From contig NZ_CP102277.1 of the NCBI RefSeq assembly GCF_025149785.1, forward strand, positions 2,728,001 to 2,792,000: a DNA stretch of 64,000 nucleotides, in the 5' to 3' direction. Below are positions 18,031 to 25,412 of the stretch, piece by piece. The stretch is from Coprococcus comes ATCC 27758. GTDB lineage: Bacteria; Bacillota; Clostridia; Lachnospirales; Lachnospiraceae. The notes under the pieces were generated by a model that had not been told where the DNA came from, did not search any database, and saw nothing but the letters and a program-made list of their open reading frames with translations. How positions within the stretch are numbered: position 1 is the stretch's first letter; every line of letters starts with the position of its first letter. A program made the translations under genes and the position numbers.

Positions 18031-18358
18031 AACACACACCTCCGATCACCTGTAAAATAGCCTCCGAATACTCCTTCCATTCTTTCTTTTTTGCCTGATA
18101 CTGCTTTTTCCCATCTCTGGTAATCCGGTAATACTTTCTCATCTTTCCACCGGCTTCCTGCTCATACACGGTAAGCCATCCCTTTTCTTCCATAGAATGC
18201 AGTAACGGATATAAGGTTCCCGCTTTTAGTTCAAATACATTGTTTGACTTTCCTTTCAGAGTATCGATCATCTCATAGCCATACATATCCTTCTCTTCCA
18301 GGAGGCTTAAGATCAAAAGAGTCGTACTCCCTGATATCAGACTTTTATCAACTGCCAT
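18017..18358 (-). CDS. PadR-family transcriptional regulator
   Basis: A 113-residue winged-helix repressor. The family pattern is clear: LILSLLEEKDMYGYEMIDTL, then LKAGTLYPLLHSMEEKGWL (recognition helix and wing) and YYRITRDGKKQ. PadR proteins usually repress the gene next to them, here the prefix-domain SEDS protein, and their own promoter. A GAAAGGAG site precedes the ATG. The two repeats in the promoter just upstream are probable operators. Confidence 0.9.
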   Translation of the reverse strand: MAVDKSLISGSTTLLILSLLEEKDMYGYEMIDTLKGKSNNVFELKAGTLYPLLHSMEEKGWLTVYEQEAGGKMRKYYRITRDGKKQYQAKKKEWKEYSEAILQVIGGVCFGTA

Positions 18359-18375
18359 TTCTTTCTCCTTTCTTA

Positions 18376-18435
18376 TATCGGTTATCTATATACTTTGTAT
18401 CTCCATACTATATCGGCAGTCTATATATGTCAACT
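18376..18435 (-). promoter_or_regulatory. padR promoter with two direct-repeat operators
   Basis: On the minus strand a TTGACA (complement at 18430-18435) is followed after 15-18 bases by TATAGTAT-like -10 sequence. Two copies of TATATCGGNNNTCTATATA lie at 18376-18394 and 18411-18429, 35 bp apart (16 of 19 bases identical), on either side of the -10 region. They are good candidates for PadR binding sites. An ATACTTTGTAT near-palindrome at 18392-18402 overlaps the first. Confidence 0.6.
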
Positions 18436-18526
18436 GTTTTGCTGAAATTTATCTCTTCTTCAGAAGTTTTTAAGATATTTCAGGATTTCTTTATCCGCCC
18501 GTCACATTCTTTCCATAATTTCCCGT

Positions 18527-18694
18527 TATACTAAATGCATAAAGTTAAGGGACACCGGTAATCCTATATGATATAAACTCTGTAAGATTATCAGGATGTC
18601 CGCCTAAAAAATCAGGCATATGTCTTTGACCTATACCTTTTATATATATCTTCTCTCTACTCTGCCGATACAGTTTTGTATCGGCTCTTTTTTT
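18527..18694 (+). ncRNA. Candidate structured RNA ending in a strong terminator
   Basis: This fills most of the 500-base gap before the tRNA cluster. TATACT at 18527-18532 could be a -10 box. Downstream, GGTAATC pairs with GATTATC around 18558-18590, flanked by GGACA/TGTCC. A GCCT/AGGC hairpin follows, and the end is a terminator: GCCGATACA/TGTATCGGC at 18664-18685 plus T run. No reading frame is convincing. Class unknown. Confidence 0.4.
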
Positions 18695-18788
18695 CATCTT
18701 ATGGATTTTCAGCTTTCCGGCACAGATATTCCTCGTTTTTCCTTAAGCTAAAAAAACTAAAAATTTTAAATTTTTTTCAAAAAAACAC

Positions 18789-18817
18789 TTGTCAAAATCA
18801 TATAGTTATGCTATTAT
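18789..18817 (+). promoter_or_regulatory. Promoter of the tRNA cluster
   Basis: TTGTCA (18789-18794), 17-bp spacer, TATTAT (18812-18817). Confidence 0.7.
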
Positions 18818-18860
18818 AATTTTCGGTCACTGTTATAAAACAGTTCACCAAAATAGTTTT

Positions 18861-18932
18861 GGCTCCGTGGTCAAGCGGTTAAGACATCGCCCTTTCACGG
18901 CGGTAACACGGGTTCGATTCCCGTCGGAGTCA
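18861..18932 (+). tRNA. tRNA-Glu (TTC)
   Basis: Acceptor GGCTCCG with CGGAGTC; anticodon loop CTTTCAC gives TTC. First of six tRNAs in a row. Confidence 0.95.
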
Positions 18933-18967
18933 CTTGGTTTAAGCCAATTGTATATACACAGCAATAT

Positions 18968-19040
18968 GCCGATGTGGCTCAATTGGCAGAGCAGCTGATT
19001 TGTAATCAGCAGGTTATCGGTTCGAGTCCGATCATCGGCT
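18968..19040 (+). tRNA. tRNA-Thr (TGT)
   Basis: Acceptor GCCGATG with CATCGGC; anticodon loop TTTGTAA gives TGT. Confidence 0.95.
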
Positions 19041-19068
19041 TTTGTCCTTAGTGGGACGTATTTAATTT

Positions 19069-19142
19069 GGACCTTTAGCTCAGCTGGTTAGAGCAATCGG
19101 CTCATAACCGATCGGTCCCGGGTTCGAGTCCCTGAAGGTCCA
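19069..19142 (+). tRNA. tRNA with CAT anticodon: Met (elongator) or Ile2
   Basis: Acceptor GGACCTT with AAGGTCC; anticodon loop CTCATAA gives CAT. The paired first base excludes initiator tRNA. The anticodon alone cannot tell elongator Met from the lysidine-modified Ile tRNA; the acceptor start GGACCTT resembles tRNA-Ile2 of Firmicutes as I recall it. Confidence 0.85.
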
Positions 19143-19162
19143 CTTTTTTAACAATTTCATAT

Positions 19163-19236
19163 GGCCCGATGGCTCAGTTGGTTAGAGCGCCGCCCTGTCA
19201 CGGCGGAGGTCGTGGGTTCGAGTCCCATTCGGGTCG
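19163..19236 (+). tRNA. tRNA-Asp (GTC)
   Basis: Acceptor GGCCCGA with TCGGGTC; anticodon loop CTGTCAC gives GTC. Confidence 0.95.
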
Positions 19237-19258
19237 CTTAACTGATTATTCAGTTTTC

Positions 19259-19331
19259 GGGATCATAGCTCAGCTGGGAGAGCATCTGCCTTACAAGCAG
19301 AGGGTCATAGGTTCGAGCCCTATTGGTCCCA
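19259..19331 (+). tRNA. tRNA-Val (TAC)
   Basis: Acceptor GGGATCA with TGGTCCC; anticodon loop CTTACAA gives TAC. Confidence 0.95.
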
Positions 19332-19357
19332 TTTTCATTATAATTTCATAATGATAT

Positions 19358-19443
19358 GCCGCAGTGGCGGAACTGGCAGACGCCCGGGACTTAAAATCCC
19401 GTGGGTAGTGATACCCGTACCGGTTCGATTCCGGTCTGCGGCA
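19358..19443 (+). tRNA. tRNA-Leu (TAA), integration target
   Basis: Class II tRNA of 86 bases with a long variable arm; anticodon loop CTTAAAA gives TAA. Its last 23 bases are part of the 64-bp attachment repeat, so the element keeps the gene intact. Confidence 0.95.
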
Positions 19444-19484
19444 TTAGTTAAAAATGGGAGAAACGTTGAATTTACAGCGTTTCT
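19421..19484 (+). repeat. attL of the outer mobile element
   Basis: 64-bp sequence repeated at 33290-33353 with one mismatch (A at 19470, G at 33339). It covers the last 23 bases of tRNA-Leu and the terminator behind it. Confidence 0.9.
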
Positions 19485-19490
19485 CTTATT
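19458..19490 (+). terminator. Terminator of the tRNA cluster, inside attL
   Basis: Stem GAGAAACGTTG / CAGCGTTTCTC then TTATTTTTTT. A second copy is carried in attR at about 33327-33359. Confidence 0.85.
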
Positions 19491-19526
19491 TTTTTGTTTT
19501 AAAATGTTTGAACACCTTTGAACACT

Positions 19527-20783
19527 TTATGATGAAATACCAAGATTCTGAAAAGCAAGCCTGTCATTCTTCCTCTTATTGACATTCCGCAAGTAATGCA
19601 ATGTTGTAGCTGTCTCACTATGTCCCATTAAATAACTAAGGGTTGTAAGATTATTTCCGTCAAAAGCTGTTGAAGCATTGTAAAAGCGGATTTTATGACT
19701 GGAATGATAAGGAACACCGGCTTCTTTGCAATATTTCTTCAAACGGCGATTAAAGCTGTCTGTTGTCATAATCTCGCCGTTGGGTTCAAAGACATATATT
19801 CCATTTGGATTTAATTCCTTTGCTTTGTGAAGAATTTTAAGTGCTTCGTCTGTAAGGAACTGTTTACGGAATCCATGAGAAGTATTTCCTTTCATTTGAT
19901 TTACTACTTTTACTTTTCGGCTTGAGAATGTTAAATCATCATTCAATGTACGTTCACAGGTCGCCTGTCTGTGAAGATATACAAGCCTGTTATTGTAGTC
20001 AATATCTTCCCAACGGATAGCTTTTGTTTCTCCAACACGGATAAACAGATAGAAAGATAACTGTATTGCAAGAGAATATGGCTCTATGATACACCGAAGA
20101 TAATTTAATAACTTATGCGTATCATCACGGGAAAATACATTGTCACTTTGTACTTCTACTGGCTTATAGGTAAACTGTTTGAAATTCACATCAGAGACAG
20201 GATTATGTGATATAATTTCTTCTTCGATCGCATAACTCATTATTCCATTCAAAACAGAACGGGCATTACTGACTCGCTTGTGCGTGAACTGTCGGTCTTT
20301 TGTAGCTTCTCTGAAAAAGCGGATAAGCGTGATTGGTTTGATTTCGCCTATCTTCATTTTAACAAGTTCTGTATCTTTGAAAAATCTATTCCATTCAGAT
20401 ACATATTCTTGAATTGTTTTTGCTTTTACGGAAGTATAATCTCTTTTATACAAAAGCCATTCAGCATATAATTCTTCTAGTGTGACATTCTGACGGTTTT
20501 CAGCTTTCTGCTTTTCGATATAAAATCTGATGATTTCTTTTTCAAGGTTCTCTTTACTCTTCCTCTTAACAGGACGGCGTTTGTTAGGTTTGGTTTCATC
20601 GGGTAAATAAGTACGCCAGCTTTTTTCTGATTCCGAGTAATAAATTTCATATTTGTGATTCTCCAAGATTTTTTTATTTGCCATAATTTTAAAATCTTTG
20701 AAGACTTCATCTGTGGTCATGTTAGCACAGGTGGCTAACGTATTCAATAATGTTATATCTGAAAACGTAACGGGATTATCCAT
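19527..20783 (-). CDS. int: Tyrosine recombinase (integrase) of the outer element
   Basis: 418 residues. The N-terminal part (about 40-100) resembles an arm-binding domain and residues 105-190 the core-binding SAM-like domain. The catalytic part shows RVGETKAI (first Arg), HKIRFYNAST (His-x-x-Arg), LMGHS (second His) and the nucleophile Tyr in TLHYLRN near the C-terminus. Leu-Ser after the first Arg is altered, but all catalytic positions are present, so it should be active. It lies 43 bases from attL, as expected for the enzyme of this element. Its ATG overlaps the rep stop by 8 bases (ATGGATAA), so the two are translated together. Confidence 0.9.
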   Translation of the reverse strand: MDNPVTFSDITLLNTLATCANMTTDEVFKDFKIMANKKILENHKYEIYYSESEKSWRTYLPDETKPNKRRPVKRKSKENLEKEIIRFYIEKQKAENRQNVTLEELYAEWLLYKRDYTSVKAKTIQEYVSEWNRFFKDTELVKMKIGEIKPITLIRFFREATKDRQFTHKRVSNARSVLNGIMSYAIEEEIISHNPVSDVNFKQFTYKPVEVQSDNVFSRDDTHKLLNYLRCIIEPYSLAIQLSFYLFIRVGETKAIRWEDIDYNNRLVYLHRQATCERTLNDDLTFSSRKVKVVNQMKGNTSHGFRKQFLTDEALKILHKAKELNPNGIYVFEPNGEIMTTDSFNRRLKKYCKEAGVPYHSSHKIRFYNASTAFDGNNLTTLSYLMGHSETATTLHYLRNVNKRKNDRLAFQNLGISS

Positions 20784-21609
20784 AAGATTCCCCCTTTACG
20801 CAAGGATTTTCTTTTTTAATTTTGATGTAGATAACACTGCTGTCCTTTAAGCATGAACCAGTAGATAAGAAAGCGTTGGTATCGTAAATTTGCCTTGTGT
20901 ATTCTTTCTGAAAGACGATATTTTCTTTTTGTAAGTCATGTAAAATGTCTTCGGTCAGCATGACTTTTGTTTCGTGTGGAACTTTCAGATTTTGAGATTT
21001 AAAAAAGGCTTTTTTCTTATGTTCTTTCAAATCAAGGTCTTTTCCAAAATACTTGCTAAGATAACGACCTCTGTTTTCTTTGCTGTCTACATCAATGCGA
21101 TTGATTTTAATAAATCCATGTGACCATAAATTCTGTAATTTTTCTTTTGCTATATACGGAAAATCAAAGAAAATAACATGATAATGGATTGCTCCACGCT
21201 TCTGTTTCTCCCACGTTGCAAGGTATTTTAATAACTGGGTTTTGGTATGGTACAAATAATAATTTAATCGCTGGATAAAATACTTAAATTCTCGGTTAGT
21301 TATCAGGATTTCCTGAATGTTTTCTTTAAATGTCAGCGTTACAAATTTTGTTCTGTTATCAAAGTTGCAGTCAACAATACGGGCAATATCCCAACGAGCC
21401 TGTTCGTAATGCTTCTGCTTGCGTTTTAAACTGTCATATTGCTTATGAGCTGACATTTCATCAAATTTTTTTCGGTTACTTGTGTCTGTTAAATCTGCCT
21501 TTTCTTTCGAGTGAATAAAAATAGGGCTTTCGTAAATATATACTTCTTTTGTAGTAGGAGTTTCAATGATTTTCGTATTGTATGCAAAACACTCTTTTGT
21601 TTTGCTCAC
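20776..21609 (-). CDS. HUH rolling-circle replication initiator
   Basis: Nicks the origin and starts rolling-circle replication of the excised element. The three HUH-family motifs are present: FVTLTFKEN (motif I), GAIHYHVIFF (motif II, His-x-His) and RGRYLSKYFGKDL (motif III, Tyr nucleophile with Lys). The style resembles the REP_ORF2-G2P type found in filamentous phages and small plasmids. I chose the GTG at 21609 as start because GAGGTG precedes it; a TTG seven codons earlier lacks a site. Product 277 residues. It is followed by int with an overlap and preceded by the 106-residue gene, so all three form one operon. Confidence 0.8.
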   Translation of the reverse strand: MSKTKECFAYNTKIIETPTTKEVYIYESPIFIHSKEKADLTDTSNRKKFDEMSAHKQYDSLKRKQKHYEQARWDIARIVDCNFDNRTKFVTLTFKENIQEILITNREFKYFIQRLNYYLYHTKTQLLKYLATWEKQKRGAIHYHVIFFDFPYIAKEKLQNLWSHGFIKINRIDVDSKENRGRYLSKYFGKDLDLKEHKKKAFFKSQNLKVPHETKVMLTEDILHDLQKENIVFQKEYTRQIYDTNAFLSTGSCLKDSSVIYIKIKKENPCVKGESYG

Positions 21610-21752
21610 GAATCTCACCTCATATCCCAATTTTTGTAATGAATGTTCCGATTATTTTCGGAAGATGTTGTTTTATATATCAAGTATAGAGGTCAGCCAG
21701 TTCAGCACCTATGACGTTGTCCGGCACTGACTGGCTGACATAATGGGAAAAA

Positions 21753-22073
21753 TTATTTCATTCCCACTTTTCTGATATTGGAAGCTTCTGCTTTGACAGA
21801 AAGACGTCCATTATAGAGACTAGCCCAAGTATGTAATCCATCAAATGAGACTGGAATCTGCCCTTTTTGTTCAAGTTCTTCGTTGGTAACAATCGCTGTG
21901 TTAGCTTTAATGCCTACTTTGACTTTTTCAAACTTTAATTTTGGAAGAAGAACTGTATAGTAGAATCCTAATTTTTCTTTTGTAGAAAAGTCTACCCAGT
22001 CAGAAACTTCTACTAACTGAAATTCCTCTTGCAGTTTGTCTGGATTTAAAATAAAGTCATTTCCTCTAATCAT
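21753..22073 (-). CDS. Small replication-associated protein, possible ssDNA-binding protein
   Basis: 106 residues, not firmly recognised. It is rich in beta-type segments (FYYTVLLPKLKFEKVKVGIK) and ends IRKVGMK. Position and size (just upstream of an HUH rep, about 100 residues) fit the gene V-like ssDNA-binding proteins of filamentous phages and of small rolling-circle elements, but I see no diagnostic motif. It has a strong AAGGAGG site and its promoter is under the palindromic operator at 22092-22110, so the neighbouring XRE repressor probably controls it. Confidence 0.5.
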   Translation of the reverse strand: MIRGNDFILNPDKLQEEFQLVEVSDWVDFSTKEKLGFYYTVLLPKLKFEKVKVGIKANTAIVTNEELEQKGQIPVSFDGLHTWASLYNGRLSVKAEASNIRKVGMK

Positions 22074-22091
22074 CGTTTCACCTCCTTATAG

Positions 22092-22210
22092 ATATCTGAT
22101 TATCAGATATTAAGATAATCTTATGATAAAGCAAGTGCAATGGAATGTCAATAGAGAATATCTGAATATCCGATAAAAAGATTGACAGAGAAAATTCGAT
22201 GAAATATAAT
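22092..22210. promoter_or_regulatory. Divergent promoters and operators of the outer element
   Basis: Minus-strand promoter: TTGACA (complement 22146-22151), 17 bp, TATCAT (complement 22123-22128). Plus-strand promoter: TTGACA 22182-22187, 17 bp, TATAAT 22205-22210. A perfect 19-bp palindrome, ATATCTGATTATCAGATAT, lies at 22092-22110 downstream of the minus promoter, and a related degenerate site at 22158-22175 lies between the two -35 boxes. These are probable XRE repressor sites. Confidence 0.8.
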
Positions 22211-22232
22211 GTGCTTATAAAGGAGGTTCGCT

Positions 22233-22649
22233 ATGAATAAAATAAAAGAATTGCGGAAAGAAAAGAATATAACCGTTGCGGAACTTGCAAAAGAATTAGG
22301 CATTTCACAAAGTATGCTTACGAACTATGAAAATGGAAACGGAACGCCGAGAGATGAATCTATATGGGAAAAATTATCACAGATATTCGGCGTGAGTAAA
22401 AGCCACGTTATGGGATTAACTACGGATATTGAAACAGCAAATAAGACAAAACAGTTGAAAGTGGTTGTGGATACATCTCAGCCAATCTCAATACAACCGA
22501 AGAATCAGACAGACCTTGATGTATTGATAAAACTGGATTTGATAGACAGTGAAGACATGGAAGAAGTGTCAGAATTTCTTGATAAACTGTTGGCACAGGA
22601 GAAATATGAGGGACGGAGAGAATCAAACGTTAAATATGTCGTTGAGTAG
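22233..22649 (+). CDS. XRE-family repressor of the outer element
   Basis: 138 residues. The N-terminal helix-turn-helix is clear: KELRKEKNITVAELAKELGISQSMLTNYENG, with the second half GTPRDESIWEKLSQIFGVS. The C-terminal half is acidic with no recognised peptidase motif. It is divergent from the rep operon and the shared control region carries palindromes, which is the standard layout for a lysogeny-type switch in small integrative elements. AAGGAGG precedes the ATG. Confidence 0.88.
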   Translation: MNKIKELRKEKNITVAELAKELGISQSMLTNYENGNGTPRDESIWEKLSQIFGVSKSHVMGLTTDIETANKTKQLKVVVDTSQPISIQPKNQTDLDVLIKLDLIDSEDMEEVSEFLDKLLAQEKYEGRRESNVKYVVE

Positions 22650-22654
22650 AAAAT

Positions 22655-22735
22655 GCTTCTCAGCCGACCACTTGCCCAGTCGACCCGCCGCCCTGTTAGG
22701 AACCGTCGCACTGGGCATCCTTGCGGAACGTTAGT
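22655..22735. other. GC-rich hairpin region, possible origin
   Basis: In otherwise AT-rich DNA, about 80 bases are clearly GC-richer and contain a 12-bp stem with one bulge: TGCCCAGT-CGAC (22673-22684) with GTCG-C-ACTGGGCA (22705-22717). It lies just after the XRE gene and has no coding frame. A double-strand or single-strand replication origin of the rolling-circle element is the most likely role. Confidence 0.45.
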
Positions 22736-22807
22736 TTGCGAAAATACGAACAAAAGAATATAAGGAGAGGGAATAGCCGATACTACTTCAAAAGCAGTAA
22801 TAGAGTG

Positions 22808-23125
22808 CTATTCCTTTTTATTATATTCAATGGTTACAGTTCGGAACGGCTTGCTATTATTGTGCAAGTAATAAGTTGGATAATAGAGGTTGATTTCCAA
22901 GGTGGTAGGTGTACCGTTAATTTTGTTATGTTCGTTTTCAATGTCTTTGATTACTCCATCAATTCCCCAACATTTGTAAACAATTACAGTCAATTCAGTA
23001 TCTCTGGTATCTGCACTGCTAAAGGACATGCTGTTAGTAATATGGTAGTCCGGCAGTCTGAGATAATTGTAGAGAATGGTCAGTAAACAGAGTATTGTGA
23101 TTGGTGCTATGATTTTCTTTTTCAT
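22808..23125 (-). CDS. Small membrane-anchored or secreted hypothetical protein
   Basis: 105 residues. It begins with a charged start and a hydrophobic segment (KKKIIAPITILCLLTILYNYL), that is, a signal anchor. The remainder (about 80 residues) would lie outside the cell and is hydrophilic, ending TVTIEYNKKE. No family recognised. AGAGG precedes the second of two in-frame ATG codons, so I placed the start at 23125. It may be cargo of the outer element. Confidence 0.55.
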   Translation of the reverse strand: MKKKIIAPITILCLLTILYNYLRLPDYHITNSMSFSSADTRDTELTVIVYKCWGIDGVIKDIENEHNKINGTPTTLEINLYYPTYYLHNNSKPFRTVTIEYNKKE

Positions 23126-23236
23126 GTACATACCTCTTTCGTGTTATTAGTACAGGGATAACTATATAGTACCTCACTATATAGTGAATTACTACATAAG
23201 GATTTAATAAATATACTTTATGTAGAGGTGCAGAAC

Positions 23237-23452
23237 ATGAACTATGGACATTTAGAATTAAGGATAGAAGAACTGTTACAAGAAAAAGGTATCAGTAAGA
23301 ATATGATTTGTAAGGAACTTGACATACCGAGGTCAAATTTCAATAGATATTGCAGAAATGAATTTCAAAGACTGGATGCAAATTTAATCTGTAAACTATG
23401 CAACTATTTTGAATGTGAAATTGGTGAGTTAATTCGATATGTAAAAGAATAA
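23237..23452 (+). CDS. Small Cro/CI-type helix-turn-helix protein
   Basis: 71 residues, essentially only a DNA-binding domain: IEELLQEKGISKNMICKELD, IPRSNFNRYCRNEF, then LICKLCNYFECEIGELIRY. This is the short HTH_26 (YozG-like) style. The ATG at 23237 follows AGAGGTG. It may antagonise the longer XRE repressor. It is the last clearly outer-element gene before the candidate insertion point of the inner element. Confidence 0.75.
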   Translation: MNYGHLELRIEELLQEKGISKNMICKELDIPRSNFNRYCRNEFQRLDANLICKLCNYFECEIGELIRYVKE

Positions 23453-23654
23453 AGTGATAATGGGTATGCGGAAATAAAAAATATTCGCATACCTTTTTAA
23501 TTGAATATTTTATAAAATGGAATTATACTGTGTATAACATGAAACAGACAAATTGGAATTGAGATTTCATGTATTCCAAGGAATTTAATAATTGTTATAT
23601 TTTATTATCAAATATCTCTCAAGCCCTTGAAAACACTAAGTTTATCGCAGGTGA

Positions 23655-23737
23655 GCTTTCCCTTATTGTTTCCCTTGTATTATATTGTCCCACCAGTGTT
23701 TACGAACTCTGATAAGGGCAAACACAAGGGCAAGAAA
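23655..23737. repeat. Left arm-type repeat cluster of the nested element
   Basis: CTTTCCCTTATT and TTTCCCTT, then after a gap ATAAGGGCAAA and ACAAGGGCAAG, matching the cluster beside the inner integrase. The remainder of 23453-23843 shows no gene. Confidence 0.5.
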
Positions 23738-23843
23738 ATCCTATAAAACAGCATAACACAAAATTAAAACGACATGGTGAACTGATTGAAATGCTTCTAT
23801 TTTTTAACAAATGATTGATTGAACGATATGGAGATTTGATACG

Positions 23844-24080
23844 ATGAGAACGATATTTGCAGAATACAATCCACACAGAAACAGCATTGATGTATATACC
23901 AGTGCTGGCTATATGCTCCGCATTGACTGCTGGGAAGCAGAAAAGAATTTAAAAACAACACCTGGATCAGATTGTGCATTAAATGCACTTGCTATTGATG
24001 AACCACTTGAATATGCAAGATTGTATCTTGATGGAACGATGCAAATGTGGGTAGATGCGGAAGATTCCTTAGAAATTTAA
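23844..24080 (+). CDS. Small DUF6061-like protein
   Basis: 78 residues, acidic, cytoplasmic. It starts MRTIFAEYNPHRNSIDVY and has LRIDCWEAEKNLKTTP in the middle; this pattern resembles DUF6061, a family of unknown function common in Clostridia mobile DNA. GGAG lies 10 bases upstream of the ATG. It is convergent with the ABC exporter genes and separated from them by a symmetrical hairpin. Confidence 0.55.
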   Translation: MRTIFAEYNPHRNSIDVYTSAGYMLRIDCWEAEKNLKTTPGSDCALNALAIDEPLEYARLYLDGTMQMWVDAEDSLEI

Positions 24081-24095
24081 TTCAAAGATAAATAA

Positions 24096-24130
24096 GGGAC
24101 AAATAACCCTTTTAGATTTATTTGTCCCTA
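24096..24130. terminator. Two-way terminator
   Basis: Perfect 12-bp stem AGGGACAAATAA / TTATTTGTCCCT (24096-24107 with 24119-24130), between convergent genes. Confidence 0.7.
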
Positions 24131-24259
24131 TTATTCTATATTTTTTCACTTCTGACAATGCAGATGAAACTTTTAAATTTGGTATTTTCCAGTATCATTG
24201 TTCAGTTTTTTCACCAGACAGGGCACTGTATCCATTTTGTTTGTATGTATTTTCCCCTG

Positions 24260-25408
24260 TTACTCAATCATAATTTCCTTGATAGAAATCTTCTTAATTT
24301 TTTCAGAATATATATACATCATAATTTCATAAATCGTGATAAAACAAGCAAGAGAAATAAGCATAGTAGGAAAGTCAAATTTATACGTAGGTACACCCTC
24401 GACATCCTTAAATACAATATCCACCATAAGCCGAAGCAATCCATACTGATATACTGTTCCGATTATAAAACCAATATAGGACAGCGGTCTGTATCCTCCT
24501 AAAATTGCCCTGCAACATTCTTTCTGTGAATAGCCGAATACTCTCATCATAGCAATAGTTTTTGTATTTCCGTTTATTACTGTGGTTATAGCAAGAAACA
24601 GAGTTGTAAACGCTAATACAAGTCCGATGACCAACATCATCACACCCATCATTTCACTTGATAAATCTTTCATACTAAACGACATTTGTGTCATAGCTGA
24701 AAAGCAAAACGAAGCAAAAATAATGAAGAATACAAGTGCCTTTTTAGATTTCAAGGTATTCCTTTTCAAATACTCTACAAACGACAATTCACTGCTTTTT
24801 TCGATTCTATGATTTGGTGTTTTAGAAGCAGTTTGCATATTATCTTTCAAAAGCAGCAACACAGGTTTTTTGAATTTGTACCAGGCATAATAAACTGAAA
24901 GTGCCGAAAAACACACAGTCGGCAATACCACAAAATAAAATAAAATGCTTGGATGAAAATTGATAGTTATCTCAGGAAGCATTTTATCTTCATTTTGTAG
25001 AGCGTAAAACCACGGCATTATAAGAAATGCTCCTGCATATCCGGTTACAGTTCCAATAAATATACTAATTCCGAATACCCAAAAGCTTTTTGCAATTTTG
25101 ATATTTGAATATCCCAACGCCTTTAATATCCCAAGTTCCTTCTTATGCGTGTCAATATAATGCTTAATATAAAACAACAACATAACAATCGCAGTTAAAA
25201 GCAAGCATCCTCCACTTACAAGGCAAACGACTTTTGCGGTAGAAACCTGAGCATTATAAAAAAACATTGATAATTCAGATGTAATTTCACTCTCAATTAA
25301 TCGAACATCAAAATAAAAGTTCAGAAACATTGTACAAACAAGAACAGCACAACAGGCTATAATGGAAATACCGATGAGTTTTGAAACATTTTTTATTCCA
25401 ACGAGCAT
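24260..25408 (-). CDS. FtsX-type ABC transporter permease
   Basis: 382 residues with about eight membrane spans in two groups of four. The FtsX pattern KKELGILKALGYSNIKIAKSF is in the first half and TIAMMRVFGYSQKECCRAIL in the second. Typical antibiotic-peptide permeases of Firmicutes are 600-700 residues with a large outer loop; here the outer loops are short, so the protein may be a compact form or have lost its first span. It works with the ATPase encoded 5 bases upstream. Confidence 0.8.
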   Translation of the reverse strand: MLVGIKNVSKLIGISIIACCAVLVCTMFLNFYFDVRLIESEITSELSMFFYNAQVSTAKVVCLVSGGCLLLTAIVMLLFYIKHYIDTHKKELGILKALGYSNIKIAKSFWVFGISIFIGTVTGYAGAFLIMPWFYALQNEDKMLPEITINFHPSILFYFVVLPTVCFSALSVYYAWYKFKKPVLLLLKDNMQTASKTPNHRIEKSSELSFVEYLKRNTLKSKKALVFFIIFASFCFSAMTQMSFSMKDLSSEMMGVMMLVIGLVLAFTTLFLAITTVINGNTKTIAMMRVFGYSQKECCRAILGGYRPLSYIGFIIGTVYQYGLLRLMVDIVFKDVEGVPTYKFDFPTMLISLACFITIYEIMMYIYSEKIKKISIKEIMIE

Positions 25409-25412
25409 ACCA

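Noticed and set aside
18527-18694. T-box or known riboswitch reading of the candidate RNA
   Set aside because: No T-box sequence or conserved aptamer core is visible, and no gene it could control follows directly except tRNAs with their own promoter.
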